Part shown: positions 1 through 5,428 of the stretch, piece by piece
How positions within the stretch are numbered: the stretch's first letter is position 1
How the letters are laid out: each line of letters starts with the position of its first letter
From: Clostridia bacterium
GTDB taxonomy: Bacteria > Bacillota > Clostridia > Christensenellales > Aristaeellaceae
Assembly: GCA_017412445.1 (NCBI GenBank)
Contig: JAFPYA010000183.1
Location: 1-8,245, forward strand
DNA: 8,245 nt
Direction: 5' to 3'
Notes under the pieces: generated by a model
Database searches by the model: none
Told to the model about the DNA's origin: nothing
Seen by the model: only the letters and a program-made list of their open reading frames with translations
Position numbers and translations under genes: made by a program

Positions 1-7
1 ATATCAC

Positions 8-13
8 AGAGGA
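8..13 (+). promoter_or_regulatory. Ribosome binding site of sufC
   Basis: AGAGGA lies seven bases before the ATG at 21 and supports that start. No promoter is visible in the few bases upstream, so sufC may be an internal gene of an operon that begins outside the window. Confidence 0.6.
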
Positions 14-20
14 ATTCGAA

Positions 21-752
21 ATGCTTCAGCTTAAACACATAAGCTGGTCCGCGCCGGACGGCCGCAGGATACTTAACGACGTAAGCCTTACATTGCCCGA
101 GAAGAGGCTCATCGCCATCACCGGCCCCAACGGCGGCGGCAAGACCACGCTTGCCAAGATAATCGCCGGCATAATCACTCCGGACGAGGGCGGCATATAC
201 TATAACGGCCGCGACATAACCGCGCTCGACGTGACCCAGCGCGCCCGAATGGGCATCGCCTACGGCTTTCAGCAGCCCGTCAGGTTCAAGGGGCTGACCG
301 TGAGAGCGCTCATAGAAATCGCCGCGGGTGCAAAGCTTTCTTACGCCGAGGAGTGCGACTATCTCTCCGCGGTGGGACTTTGCGCAAGGGACTATCTCGA
401 CCGCGAGGTAAACAGCACGCTCTCCGGCGGCGAAATGAAGCGCATAGAGATAGCCACGGTGCTTGCCAGAAAGGCGGACGTATCGGTGTTCGACGAGCCC
501 GAGGCGGGCATAGACATATGGAGCTTCGCGGGGCTTATAAAGACGTTTGAGCAACTGCGCAAAAACCCCGCAGGCACGCTCATAATCGTCTCCCATCAGG
601 AGCGCATACTCAGAATCGCAGACGAAATAATTCTTATGACCGATGGCAAGGTGTCGCTCAGAGGCGCGGGCGAGGGCATGCTCAAAAGCCTCATTCAGAG
701 CGGCGGCGCCGCTCTGGCCTGCGAAAAGAAGGAGGCGCTTATAGATGGCTGA
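21..752 (+). CDS. sufC: SufC-type ATPase of a minimal SUF Fe-S cluster assembly system
   Basis: This is a 243-residue soluble ABC ATPase. It is the expected length for SufC, which powers Fe-S cluster assembly on the SufB/SufD scaffold in the cytoplasm rather than transport. Visible motifs are Walker A GPNGGGKTT (35-43), a Q-loop at FQQP (83-86), the signature LSGGE (134-138), Walker B VSVFDE (154-159), the AGID D-loop (162-165) and the switch histidine H192 in IVSHQ. The run SGGEMKRIEIA resembles the SufC signature region. The stop overlaps the start of the SufB-like gene by eight bases, so the two are almost certainly translated together, and no transmembrane permease is nearby. This pairing is what separates it from an ordinary ABC importer ATPase. 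The subfamily call rests on motifs and context, not on a database search. Confidence 0.88.
   Translation: MLQLKHISWSAPDGRRILNDVSLTLPEKRLIAITGPNGGGKTTLAKIIAGIITPDEGGIYYNGRDITALDVTQRARMGIAYGFQQPVRFKGLTVRALIEIAAGAKLSYAEECDYLSAVGLCARDYLDREVNSTLSGGEMKRIEIATVLARKADVSVFDEPEAGIDIWSFAGLIKTFEQLRKNPAGTLIIVSHQERILRIADEIILMTDGKVSLRGAGEGMLKSLIQSGGAALACEKKEALIDG
697..715 (+). repeat. Perfect 9-1-9 palindrome near the 3' end of sufC
   Basis: AGAGCGGCG and its exact reverse complement CGCCGCTCT flank a single G. The element is inside sufC codons, about 14 bases before the AAGGAGG that serves the next gene. In RNA it could fold into a short GC-rich hairpin. It may be chance in GC-rich coding DNA. Confidence 0.5.
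729..735 (+). promoter_or_regulatory. Ribosome binding site of the sufB-like gene
   Basis: AAGGAGG sits inside the end of sufC, nine bases before the ATG at 745. It fixes that start even though the two reading frames overlap. Confidence 0.8.
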
Positions 753-1686
753 GAATAAAGCTCCCGAAATCAACGAAATAACAGGCGAGCTGTTAAAGCT
801 GGTCAGCGACTGGGACGGCAAATATAAGGGTGCATACAACATACGTGTTGACGGCACCTGCGCGGGCAGGCAATCCTCGGACAACATCGCTATTTTGTCG
901 AAGGAAGACAAGCCCGGCCTCGACATACGCATACGCCCCGGCACAAAGGGCGAAAGCGTATCCATTCCCGCCTGCGTCACCTACGGCGGCGTGGACGATC
1001 TGGTATACAACGACTTTTACGTGGGCGAAAACGCCGACGTGACCATCGTCGCAGGCTGCGGCGTGCATACCACCACGGGCGAGCCTGCGCGCCACAACGG
1101 CATCCACCGCTTCTTCCTCGCGCCCGGCTCCAGGGTAAAATACATAGAAAAGCACGTTGGCACCGGCAAGGGCATTGGCCTTCGCACTATAGACCCTGTG
1201 ACCGAGGCGTTCCTTGAGGAGGGCGCAACGCTCGAAATGGACACCTCGCAGATAGGCGGCGTGGACAGGACGGTACGCGACACGAAGTGCACCCTGGGCA
1301 AAGACGCCCGCCTCGTTATACGCGAGCGCCTGCTTACCGAAAAGCAGCAGACCGCAAAAACCAACTTCACCGTGACCATGCAGGGCGACGGCAGCGCGGC
1401 GGACGTGGTCTCCCGCTCAGTGGCAAGGGATGAATCGCGTCAGGAATACGTGAGCGTCGTGATAGGCGAAGCCGCCTGCACAGGTCACACCGAGTGCGAC
1501 GCGATAATCTCCGGCAAGGCGCAGGTGGACGCCTCCCCCCGCCTCTTTGCCCGAAACGAGGACGCGGCGCTCATACACGAGGCCGCCATAGGCAAAATCG
1601 CGGGCGAGCAGATACTCAAGCTCAGAACCCTGGGGCTCACCGAGCAGGAGGCCGAGGAAAAGATAATAGAAGGCTTTTTGTCTTAA
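745..1686 (+). CDS. SufB/SufD-family Fe-S scaffold protein, short (SmsB-like) form
   Basis: This 313-residue protein is the likely scaffold partner of SufC. It has the SufBD core (PF01458-type beta-helix): the middle, from about residue 60, is rich in beta-strand-like repeats with the stretch GCGVHTTTGEPARHNG. The C-terminus carries the family hallmark HEAAIGKI (H278, E279) followed by LRTLGLTEQEAEEKIIEGF, which matches the conserved RGLSEEEA...GF end of SufB and SufD. It is far shorter than E. coli SufB (about 495 residues) and lacks the extended N-terminal region. No second sufB/sufD, sufS or sufU follows; a terminator does. A two-gene SufCB unit is known as the minimal SUF (SMS) system in archaea and some anaerobic bacteria. 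By hand alignment, the position of the E. coli SufB cluster-building cysteine (Cys405) is not a cysteine here, although two nearby cysteines occur in ACTGHTEC. The family is certain; the SmsB assignment is inferred. Confidence 0.85.
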   Translation: MAENKAPEINEITGELLKLVSDWDGKYKGAYNIRVDGTCAGRQSSDNIAILSKEDKPGLDIRIRPGTKGESVSIPACVTYGGVDDLVYNDFYVGENADVTIVAGCGVHTTTGEPARHNGIHRFFLAPGSRVKYIEKHVGTGKGIGLRTIDPVTEAFLEEGATLEMDTSQIGGVDRTVRDTKCTLGKDARLVIRERLLTEKQQTAKTNFTVTMQGDGSAADVVSRSVARDESRQEYVSVVIGEAACTGHTECDAIISGKAQVDASPRLFARNEDAALIHEAAIGKIAGEQILKLRTLGLTEQEAEEKIIEGFLS

Positions 1687-1706
1687 ACGCATCCGAATTA
1701 CAAAAC

Positions 1707-1738
1707 GGGGCTGCCGCGAAATACTCTGCGGCAGCCCC
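1707..1738. terminator. Two-way intrinsic terminator between sufB-like and the DUF3592 gene
   Basis: A perfect 11-bp stem (GGGGCTGCCGC / GCGGCAGCCCC) has a 10-base loop. On the plus strand ATTTCTGTTCTT follows it; on the minus strand GTTTTGT follows. It lies 20 bases after the sufB-like stop and 15 bases after the stop of the opposing gene, so it can end both convergent transcripts. Confidence 0.85.
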
Positions 1739-1753
1739 ATTTCTGTTCTTAAA

Positions 1754-2806
1754 TCAGGCGTTATTCTTTTTGCTCTTGCTTCTCTCGATCTGGCGGAAGC
1801 AGTCTTCCTTTTTATAATATCTTATATCCTCCGCGAAGGCGTTTGCCGGATTGCCGGGTTCATATGAGACCCTGAGTGGCATACCGACGACGCGGCTGCT
1901 GTTGTGTGCTTTCAGGTCGTAGATCCGTATCTCGCACGACGTTTCGTATGCCGCGCCCTCCGCCTCGTAAACGATATGAGCCTTGTATCTTGTTCGTTCG
2001 TCGCCTTCCCTGTCCCTGTACTTTTCTTCATAAAAGTACGTGGCCGTGCCATTGGCTTCTCCGGTCATTTTTGCGCGATTGCGCCTTTTTTTGACATATT
2101 CGCTTATGCCGAACACGATTGAGGCAACAAATGCTGCAGCGACGATCGAGATGTATATCCATGTATTCGCGTTCATTTGACCGGAAGAGATATCCGTCAG
2201 GGTTTTTCTGACAAGCACAGCGAATGCTATAGACAATACGATCGGGATAGCTATCACAGCCCATTTGGCCAGCTTTTTGAAATTGAGCACAAATGCCGCC
2301 AAGGCAGCTATGGCCCACGCTATCATCAGGCATGCCACGATTATCTCGGGAGCGCCCTTCAGCTCCAGTATACCTACAAAAGCGCCTCCTGTGCCAAGAG
2401 CCCAGAATCCGTATGCCAGGCCGCTCAGCCACGTTATCTTTTTGTGCGTCAATACAAAAAACATCACCAGCCCCAACACAAGCGCGCCCGCTCCGGCGAT
2501 GTAATACCAGGTTTCGGAAGGTATTCTGTACTTTGTAAGCAGCTCGGCACTGTGAACGCTCAGGACAAGGATCGCTGTGGGAATCACGAAGTACAGGCAA
2601 AAACCGAGCAGTATGCGCAGCCAAACGTACTGCTGCCCATGAGCGTCTTTTTGAGCGAGCATCAACTTGTTTATGCGTTCCTTTTCGGCTTCGTCGTTAA
2701 GCTCGTCAAGCTCCTTGAGAAAAGCATTGTCCGCTTTGGAAAGCGTGTTCAATACCATGACGTGCCTTACGAGTCTGCCCGCACGTTTATCAAGCTCCTT
2801 ATTCAT
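1754..2806 (-). CDS. Six-helix membrane protein with C-terminal DUF3592-like domain, function unknown
   Basis: This 350-residue integral membrane protein is not recognisable as a characterised family. It opens with a charged, probably helical cytoplasmic segment of about 60 residues (acidic/basic run around 30-50). About six hydrophobic helices follow at roughly 62-84, 101-120, 124-146, 152-175, 180-199 and 215-236. A KKRRNR stop-transfer motif comes next, then a soluble tail (about 250-340). The tail carries a pattern seen in DUF3592 proteins: aromatic TATYFYEEKY, then VYEAEGAAYETSCE, and near the end VSYEPGNPANAF, which resembles the family's YdPxNPxxa motif. The positive-inside rule places both N- and C-terminal parts in the cytoplasm. 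The ATG is supported by GGGAGGA at 2814-2820. The gene lies 97 bases behind metK on the same strand with no clear terminator between, so read-through from the metK promoter is possible. Confidence 0.75.
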   Translation of the reverse strand: MNKELDKRAGRLVRHVMVLNTLSKADNAFLKELDELNDEAEKERINKLMLAQKDAHGQQYVWLRILLGFCLYFVIPTAILVLSVHSAELLTKYRIPSETWYYIAGAGALVLGLVMFFVLTHKKITWLSGLAYGFWALGTGGAFVGILELKGAPEIIVACLMIAWAIAALAAFVLNFKKLAKWAVIAIPIVLSIAFAVLVRKTLTDISSGQMNANTWIYISIVAAAFVASIVFGISEYVKKRRNRAKMTGEANGTATYFYEEKYRDREGDERTRYKAHIVYEAEGAAYETSCEIRIYDLKAHNSSRVVGMPLRVSYEPGNPANAFAEDIRYYKKEDCFRQIERSKSKKNNA

Positions 2807-2813
2807 TGCCGCG

Positions 2814-2820
2814 TCCTCCC
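2814..2820 (-). promoter_or_regulatory. Ribosome binding site of the DUF3592 membrane protein gene
   Basis: On the minus strand GGGAGGA lies seven bases before the ATG and fixes that start. Confidence 0.75.
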
Positions 2821-2903
2821 TTGCAGACTTATCGTTGCGCGCCGCGCTTTGTACAAGCAGCTTTAGCTATTCTCTGCGTTCATGCGCTGATGTCAGCCTA
2901 CAG

Positions 2904-4076
2904 TCAAGCGTTAAGCGCCTTCTTCAGTTCTTCAACGCAGTCGGTCTTCTCCCAGGTGAGCTCCACATCCGTGCGGCCGAAGTGGCCGTAGGCGGCGGTT
3001 TGGGCGTATATGGGCTTTTTAAGGTCAAGGCGCCTGATTATCGCGGCGGGGCGGAAGTCGAAGACCTCGGCTACCCTTTCAGCCAGCTTTTCATCGGAGA
3101 TGACGCCCGTTCCGAAGGTGTCTACCATTATACTGACCGGATGGGCAACGCCGATTGCGTATGAAATCTGTATTTCGCATCTCCTCGCAAGCCCGGCCGC
3201 AACCACGTTCTTGGCCGCGTGGCGCGCGGCGTAGGCGGCGCTCCTGTCCACCTTTGTGGGGTCCTTGCCCGAGAAGCAGCCGCCGCCGTGGCGTCCCATG
3301 CCGCCGTAGGTGTCGACGATGATCTTGCGCCCGGTCAGGCCGCTGTCGCCCTGAGGCCCGCCCACCACGAAGCGTCCGGTAGGGTTGATGAAGTATTTGG
3401 TGTTTTCGTCAAGCAGCCCGGCGGGGATTTCGTGCTTGATCACAAGCTCCTTCATGTCTTTGTGAATCTGCTCCTGAGAGACGTCGGGGTCGTGCTGGGT
3501 TGAGAGCACCACCGTGTCCACGCGCACGGGCGTAAAGCCGTCGTACTCCACGGTGACCTGCGCCTTGCCGTCTGGGCGGAGGTAATCGACCAGCCCGCTT
3601 TTGCGCACGAACGCCAGACGGCGCGTGAGCCTGTGGGCGAGAGCTATGGGCATAGGCATGAGCTCAGGCGTTTCGTCGCAGGCAAAGCCGAACATCATGC
3701 CCTGATCTCCCGCGCCGGTCTCCATGGCGTTCTCATTCCTGCCTTCAAGGGCATTGTTTACGCCCTGAGCGATGTCGGGTGACTGGCGGTCGAGGCTTAC
3801 AAGCACGCTGCAGCACTCGCTGTCAAAGCCGTACTTCGCCCTGTCGTAGCCGATCTCGTGTATCTTCTGGCGCGCCACGGCCGCGTAGTCCACCTGCGCG
3901 GTGGTGGTTATTTCGCCCATTATAAGCAGAAGGCCCGTGCTGGCACAGCATTCGCACGCCACGTGCGCGTCGGGGTCCTGCCTGAGTATTTCATCGAGTA
4001 TGGCGTCGCTCACCTGATCGCACAGCTTATCGGGATGCCCCTCGGTGACGGATTCGGATGTGAAAAGCTTCTTCAT
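2904..4076 (-). CDS. metK: S-adenosylmethionine synthetase (methionine adenosyltransferase)
   Basis: MetK makes S-adenosylmethionine from methionine and ATP, releasing phosphate and diphosphate. It works in the cytoplasm as a homotetramer. At 390 residues it is full length for the family. The N-terminal motif TSESVTEGHPDKLCDQ contains catalytic H14 and metal ligand D16. The ATP-binding motif GAGDQG is at 121-126, and the glycine-rich phosphate loop GGGCFSGKDPTKVDRSAAY at 264-282. In that loop C267 replaces the alanine usual in the E. coli enzyme. The protein is cysteine-rich for a MetK (CECC near 41, CC near 88), a mild oddity compatible with an anaerobe. The ATG has GAGGAGAGA at 4086-4094. 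The long leader carries a SAM-I riboswitch, so expression should fall when S-adenosylmethionine is plentiful. Confidence 0.98.
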   Translation of the reverse strand: MKKLFTSESVTEGHPDKLCDQVSDAILDEILRQDPDAHVACECCASTGLLLIMGEITTTAQVDYAAVARQKIHEIGYDRAKYGFDSECCSVLVSLDRQSPDIAQGVNNALEGRNENAMETGAGDQGMMFGFACDETPELMPMPIALAHRLTRRLAFVRKSGLVDYLRPDGKAQVTVEYDGFTPVRVDTVVLSTQHDPDVSQEQIHKDMKELVIKHEIPAGLLDENTKYFINPTGRFVVGGPQGDSGLTGRKIIVDTYGGMGRHGGGCFSGKDPTKVDRSAAYAARHAAKNVVAAGLARRCEIQISYAIGVAHPVSIMVDTFGTGVISDEKLAERVAEVFDFRPAAIIRRLDLKKPIYAQTAAYGHFGRTDVELTWEKTDCVEELKKALNA

Positions 4077-4085
4077 TATAACCGG

Positions 4086-4094
4086 TCTCTCCTC
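4086..4094 (-). promoter_or_regulatory. Ribosome binding site of metK
   Basis: GAGGAGAGA on the minus strand lies about nine bases before the metK ATG. It sits downstream of the riboswitch terminator, so it is transcribed only when the terminator is bypassed. Confidence 0.8.
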
Positions 4095-4101
4095 GTGTAA
4101 G

Positions 4102-4129
4102 TATAATAAAAGCCCGCCTCATGGCGAGC
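4102..4129 (-). terminator. Riboswitch-controlled intrinsic terminator of metK
   Basis: Read on the minus strand, GCTCGCC and GGCGGGC pair in a 7-bp stem (one U-G pair) around the loop ATGA, followed at once by TTTTATTAT. The 5' arm (4123-4128, CTCGCC) is also the exact complement of GGCGAG at 4147-4152. That segment overlaps the 3' strand of the aptamer's P1 helix and gives the competing antiterminator. Confidence 0.88.
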
Positions 4130-4148
4130 CTCAACTTTAATCAAGCCT

Positions 4149-4250
4149 CGCCTCATCTTTCAAAGCAAAACGCTTTGCGGGAATTGGCACCGGTTTAAGC
4201 CGGTTGCCGGGTTTCACAGGGCCCGTCCCTCAACCACTCTTGATAAGGCG
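4149..4250 (-). ncRNA. SAM-I (S-box) riboswitch aptamer in the metK leader
   Basis: Read on the minus strand, the segment has the S-box core in order. It starts with CGCCTTATCAAGAG, then GGTTGAGGGACGGGCCCTG, TGAAACCCGGCAACCGG, CCGGTGCCAATTCC, and ends with GAAAGATGAGGCG. P1 is nine base pairs between 4242-4250 and 4149-4157, with one U-G pair. P2 carries the GGGCCC-type kink-turn region; P3 is CCGGCTT/AACCGG with its GTGCCAATTCC junction; P4 is GCAAAGCGTTTTGCTTTG. It sits between the metK promoter and a terminator, so ligand binding should stabilise P1, free the terminator arm and stop transcription. Confidence 0.97.
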
Positions 4251-4264
4251 TTTTATCGTATAAG

Positions 4265-4292
4265 AGTATACATATTTCCGAGGGTTATTCAA
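4265..4292 (-). promoter_or_regulatory. Sigma-A type promoter of metK
   Basis: On the minus strand TTGAAT (4287-4292) and TATACT (4265-4270) are 16 bases apart. Transcription would start near 4258, just ahead of the riboswitch. Together with the aptamer, terminator and divergent promoter this accounts for the 349-base stretch without a gene between metK and 4426. Confidence 0.75.
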
Positions 4293-4349
4293 GGGAGTTT
4301 GTGTAAACTATCCTCTGCACGCCGCAATAAATTTTTCCTGTATTTTCTG

Positions 4350-4365
4350 TGAAATATTTATTTCA
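4350..4365. promoter_or_regulatory. Perfect inverted repeat upstream of the operon promoter, possible operator
   Basis: TGAAATA and TATTTCA flank two T bases, a perfect 7-2-7 palindrome. It ends five bases before the -35 box at 4370, where an activator would commonly bind. The surroundings are AT-rich (AAATATTTA occurs at 4352-4360 and again at 4365-4373), so it may only be an UP-like element. Confidence 0.45.
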
Positions 4366-4369
4366 AATA

Positions 4370-4398
4370 TTTACAAAAGTATTTCAATGTGTTATAAT
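4370..4398 (+). promoter_or_regulatory. Strong sigma-A promoter of the TPR/DUF362/YkgJ-like operon
   Basis: TTTACA (4370-4375) and a perfect TATAAT (4393-4398) are 17 bases apart. A TG at 4390-4391 gives an extended -10 box. The start site would fall near 4405, about 20 bases before the start codon at 4426. Confidence 0.85.
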
Positions 4399-4414
4399 TC
4401 TATCGAAGCTGTAT

Positions 4415-4420
4415 AGGAGG
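4415..4420 (+). promoter_or_regulatory. Ribosome binding site of the TPR-like membrane protein gene
   Basis: AGGAGG lies five bases before the ATG at 4426 and is a consensus site. Confidence 0.8.
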
Positions 4421-4425
4421 CCGTT

Positions 4426-5428
4426 ATGAGTAAGAAGGTTCGCAAGGATTCCATGTACGAAAAACAGTTAAAGGCCGTGCGCAAAAAGGCAAAGCGCAGG
4501 GCGCGTCTTATTACGTTTGGGCTGTGCGCGTTTATGTTGGCAGCGCTGATTATGTGCTACAGTCTCGTGCTCAAGCCCGCAAGGCAGTATGAGCAGGCTA
4601 CCGCCGATATGAACGGCGGCAAGTGGCAGTCGGCCTTTGAGGCCTATAGGAAGCTTGGCAATTACAAGGACAGCCGCCGGATGGCCGCGTATTCTGAATG
4701 CATGGGGCTGTTTGCCGAAGGCAAAATCTCCGAAGCGAGCGACGCTTACCTCGTGCTTGACGGCAACACTCAGCTGATGGTGCGCTCGTCCCTCGGCTCG
4801 TTTACGGCTCTTGCGCAGGACGCGATAGACGCAGGCAAATACGACGAAGCCTACATGCATTATTCGCTCGACACCGAAAACCCCGAACGCGACGATGCGA
4901 TGTACGCTATAAGCGTGTATCTGGACAGCAAAGAGATGTTCGGCGAGAAGCGAAATCACCGCCTGCCTCGAACAGAGTCATGCGCTGAGCGCTCCTTTGC
5001 AGCAGCTCATTGACAGCAGCTACGGCGAGGAATTTGACTATTACGATTCCTTCACCGCAACCGACCTGGCCTTCGCGGTGCAGGGCATGCAGTCAATAAG
5101 CGACGAATACGAGCCCGCGCACATATATTTGAGAGACCTCGACAGCGCCTATTACGGCGGCGTCCTCAGCATGAAGGAAGGCAAATATAAAGACGCAATA
5201 GTGCAGTTCGAGGACATAATCGCCTATTCGGACAGTGCCGAGAAGATAGACGAATGCCGCGTGCTGCTCGCCAACGAGCAGGCGGCCTCCGGTCAGATGG
5301 ATCAGGCGCTCAGCACCGTGGCTCTCGTTAAGGACTGGACGGCCTACATAGACATACTGCCCGAAGACAACAGCCTCACCTCCCTGCTGGCCGCAGACAA
5401 TCAGGACAATTCAAACAACAATGCGTAA
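4426..5428 (+). pseudogene. TPR-like single-pass membrane protein, interrupted by a +1 frameshift
   Basis: Two reading frames together make one protein. Frame one starts at ATG 4426 and stays sensible to ...DSKEMFGEK (codon ending 4950). It then turns into an arginine-rich tail and stops at 5011-5013. In the next frame, from 4952, EITACLEQSHALSAPLQQL continues without a break to the stop at 5426-5428. Removing one base near 4946-4952 restores 333 residues. That protein has a basic cytoplasmic start (1-27), one membrane helix (about 28-49) and an outer region with at least two related helical repeats: GGKWQSAFEAYRKLGNYKDS near 64-83 and EGKYKDAIVQFEDIIAYSDS near 251-270. These look like degenerate tetratricopeptide repeats of a type common in Clostridia. 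The tail is Asn/Asp-rich and disordered. The frame after the break keeps normal codon use, so the lesion is recent or a sequencing error. Function is unknown. Its end overlaps the DUF362 gene by eight bases. Confidence 0.8.

Noticed and set aside
2028..2624. Minus-strand open frame of 198 codons inside the DUF3592 gene
   Set aside because: It is a shifted-frame shadow of the membrane protein, rich in Arg and Cys, with no ribosome binding site of its own.
2177..2866. Long plus-strand open frame of 229 codons opposite the DUF3592 gene
   Set aside because: It is antisense to a gene with a good RBS, membrane helices and domain pattern. Its own translation is low-complexity in character, rich in His, Gln and Tyr, and has no recognisable motif.
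2825..2870. Possible promoter for the DUF3592 gene (TTGTAC, 17 bases, GATAAG on the minus strand)
   Set aside because: Only three of six and four of six positions match consensus in a GC-rich spacer, so it is not distinguishable from chance.
4352..4373. Repeated AAATATTTA as a possible CRISPR-like or iteron repeat
   Set aside because: There are only two short copies in an AT-rich promoter region, with no regular array or origin features.
4997..5428. Separate gene starting at TTG 4997
   Set aside because: No ribosome binding site is suitably placed, and the same frame runs open upstream to 4952 with plausible protein. It is better read as the second half of the frameshifted TPR-like gene.
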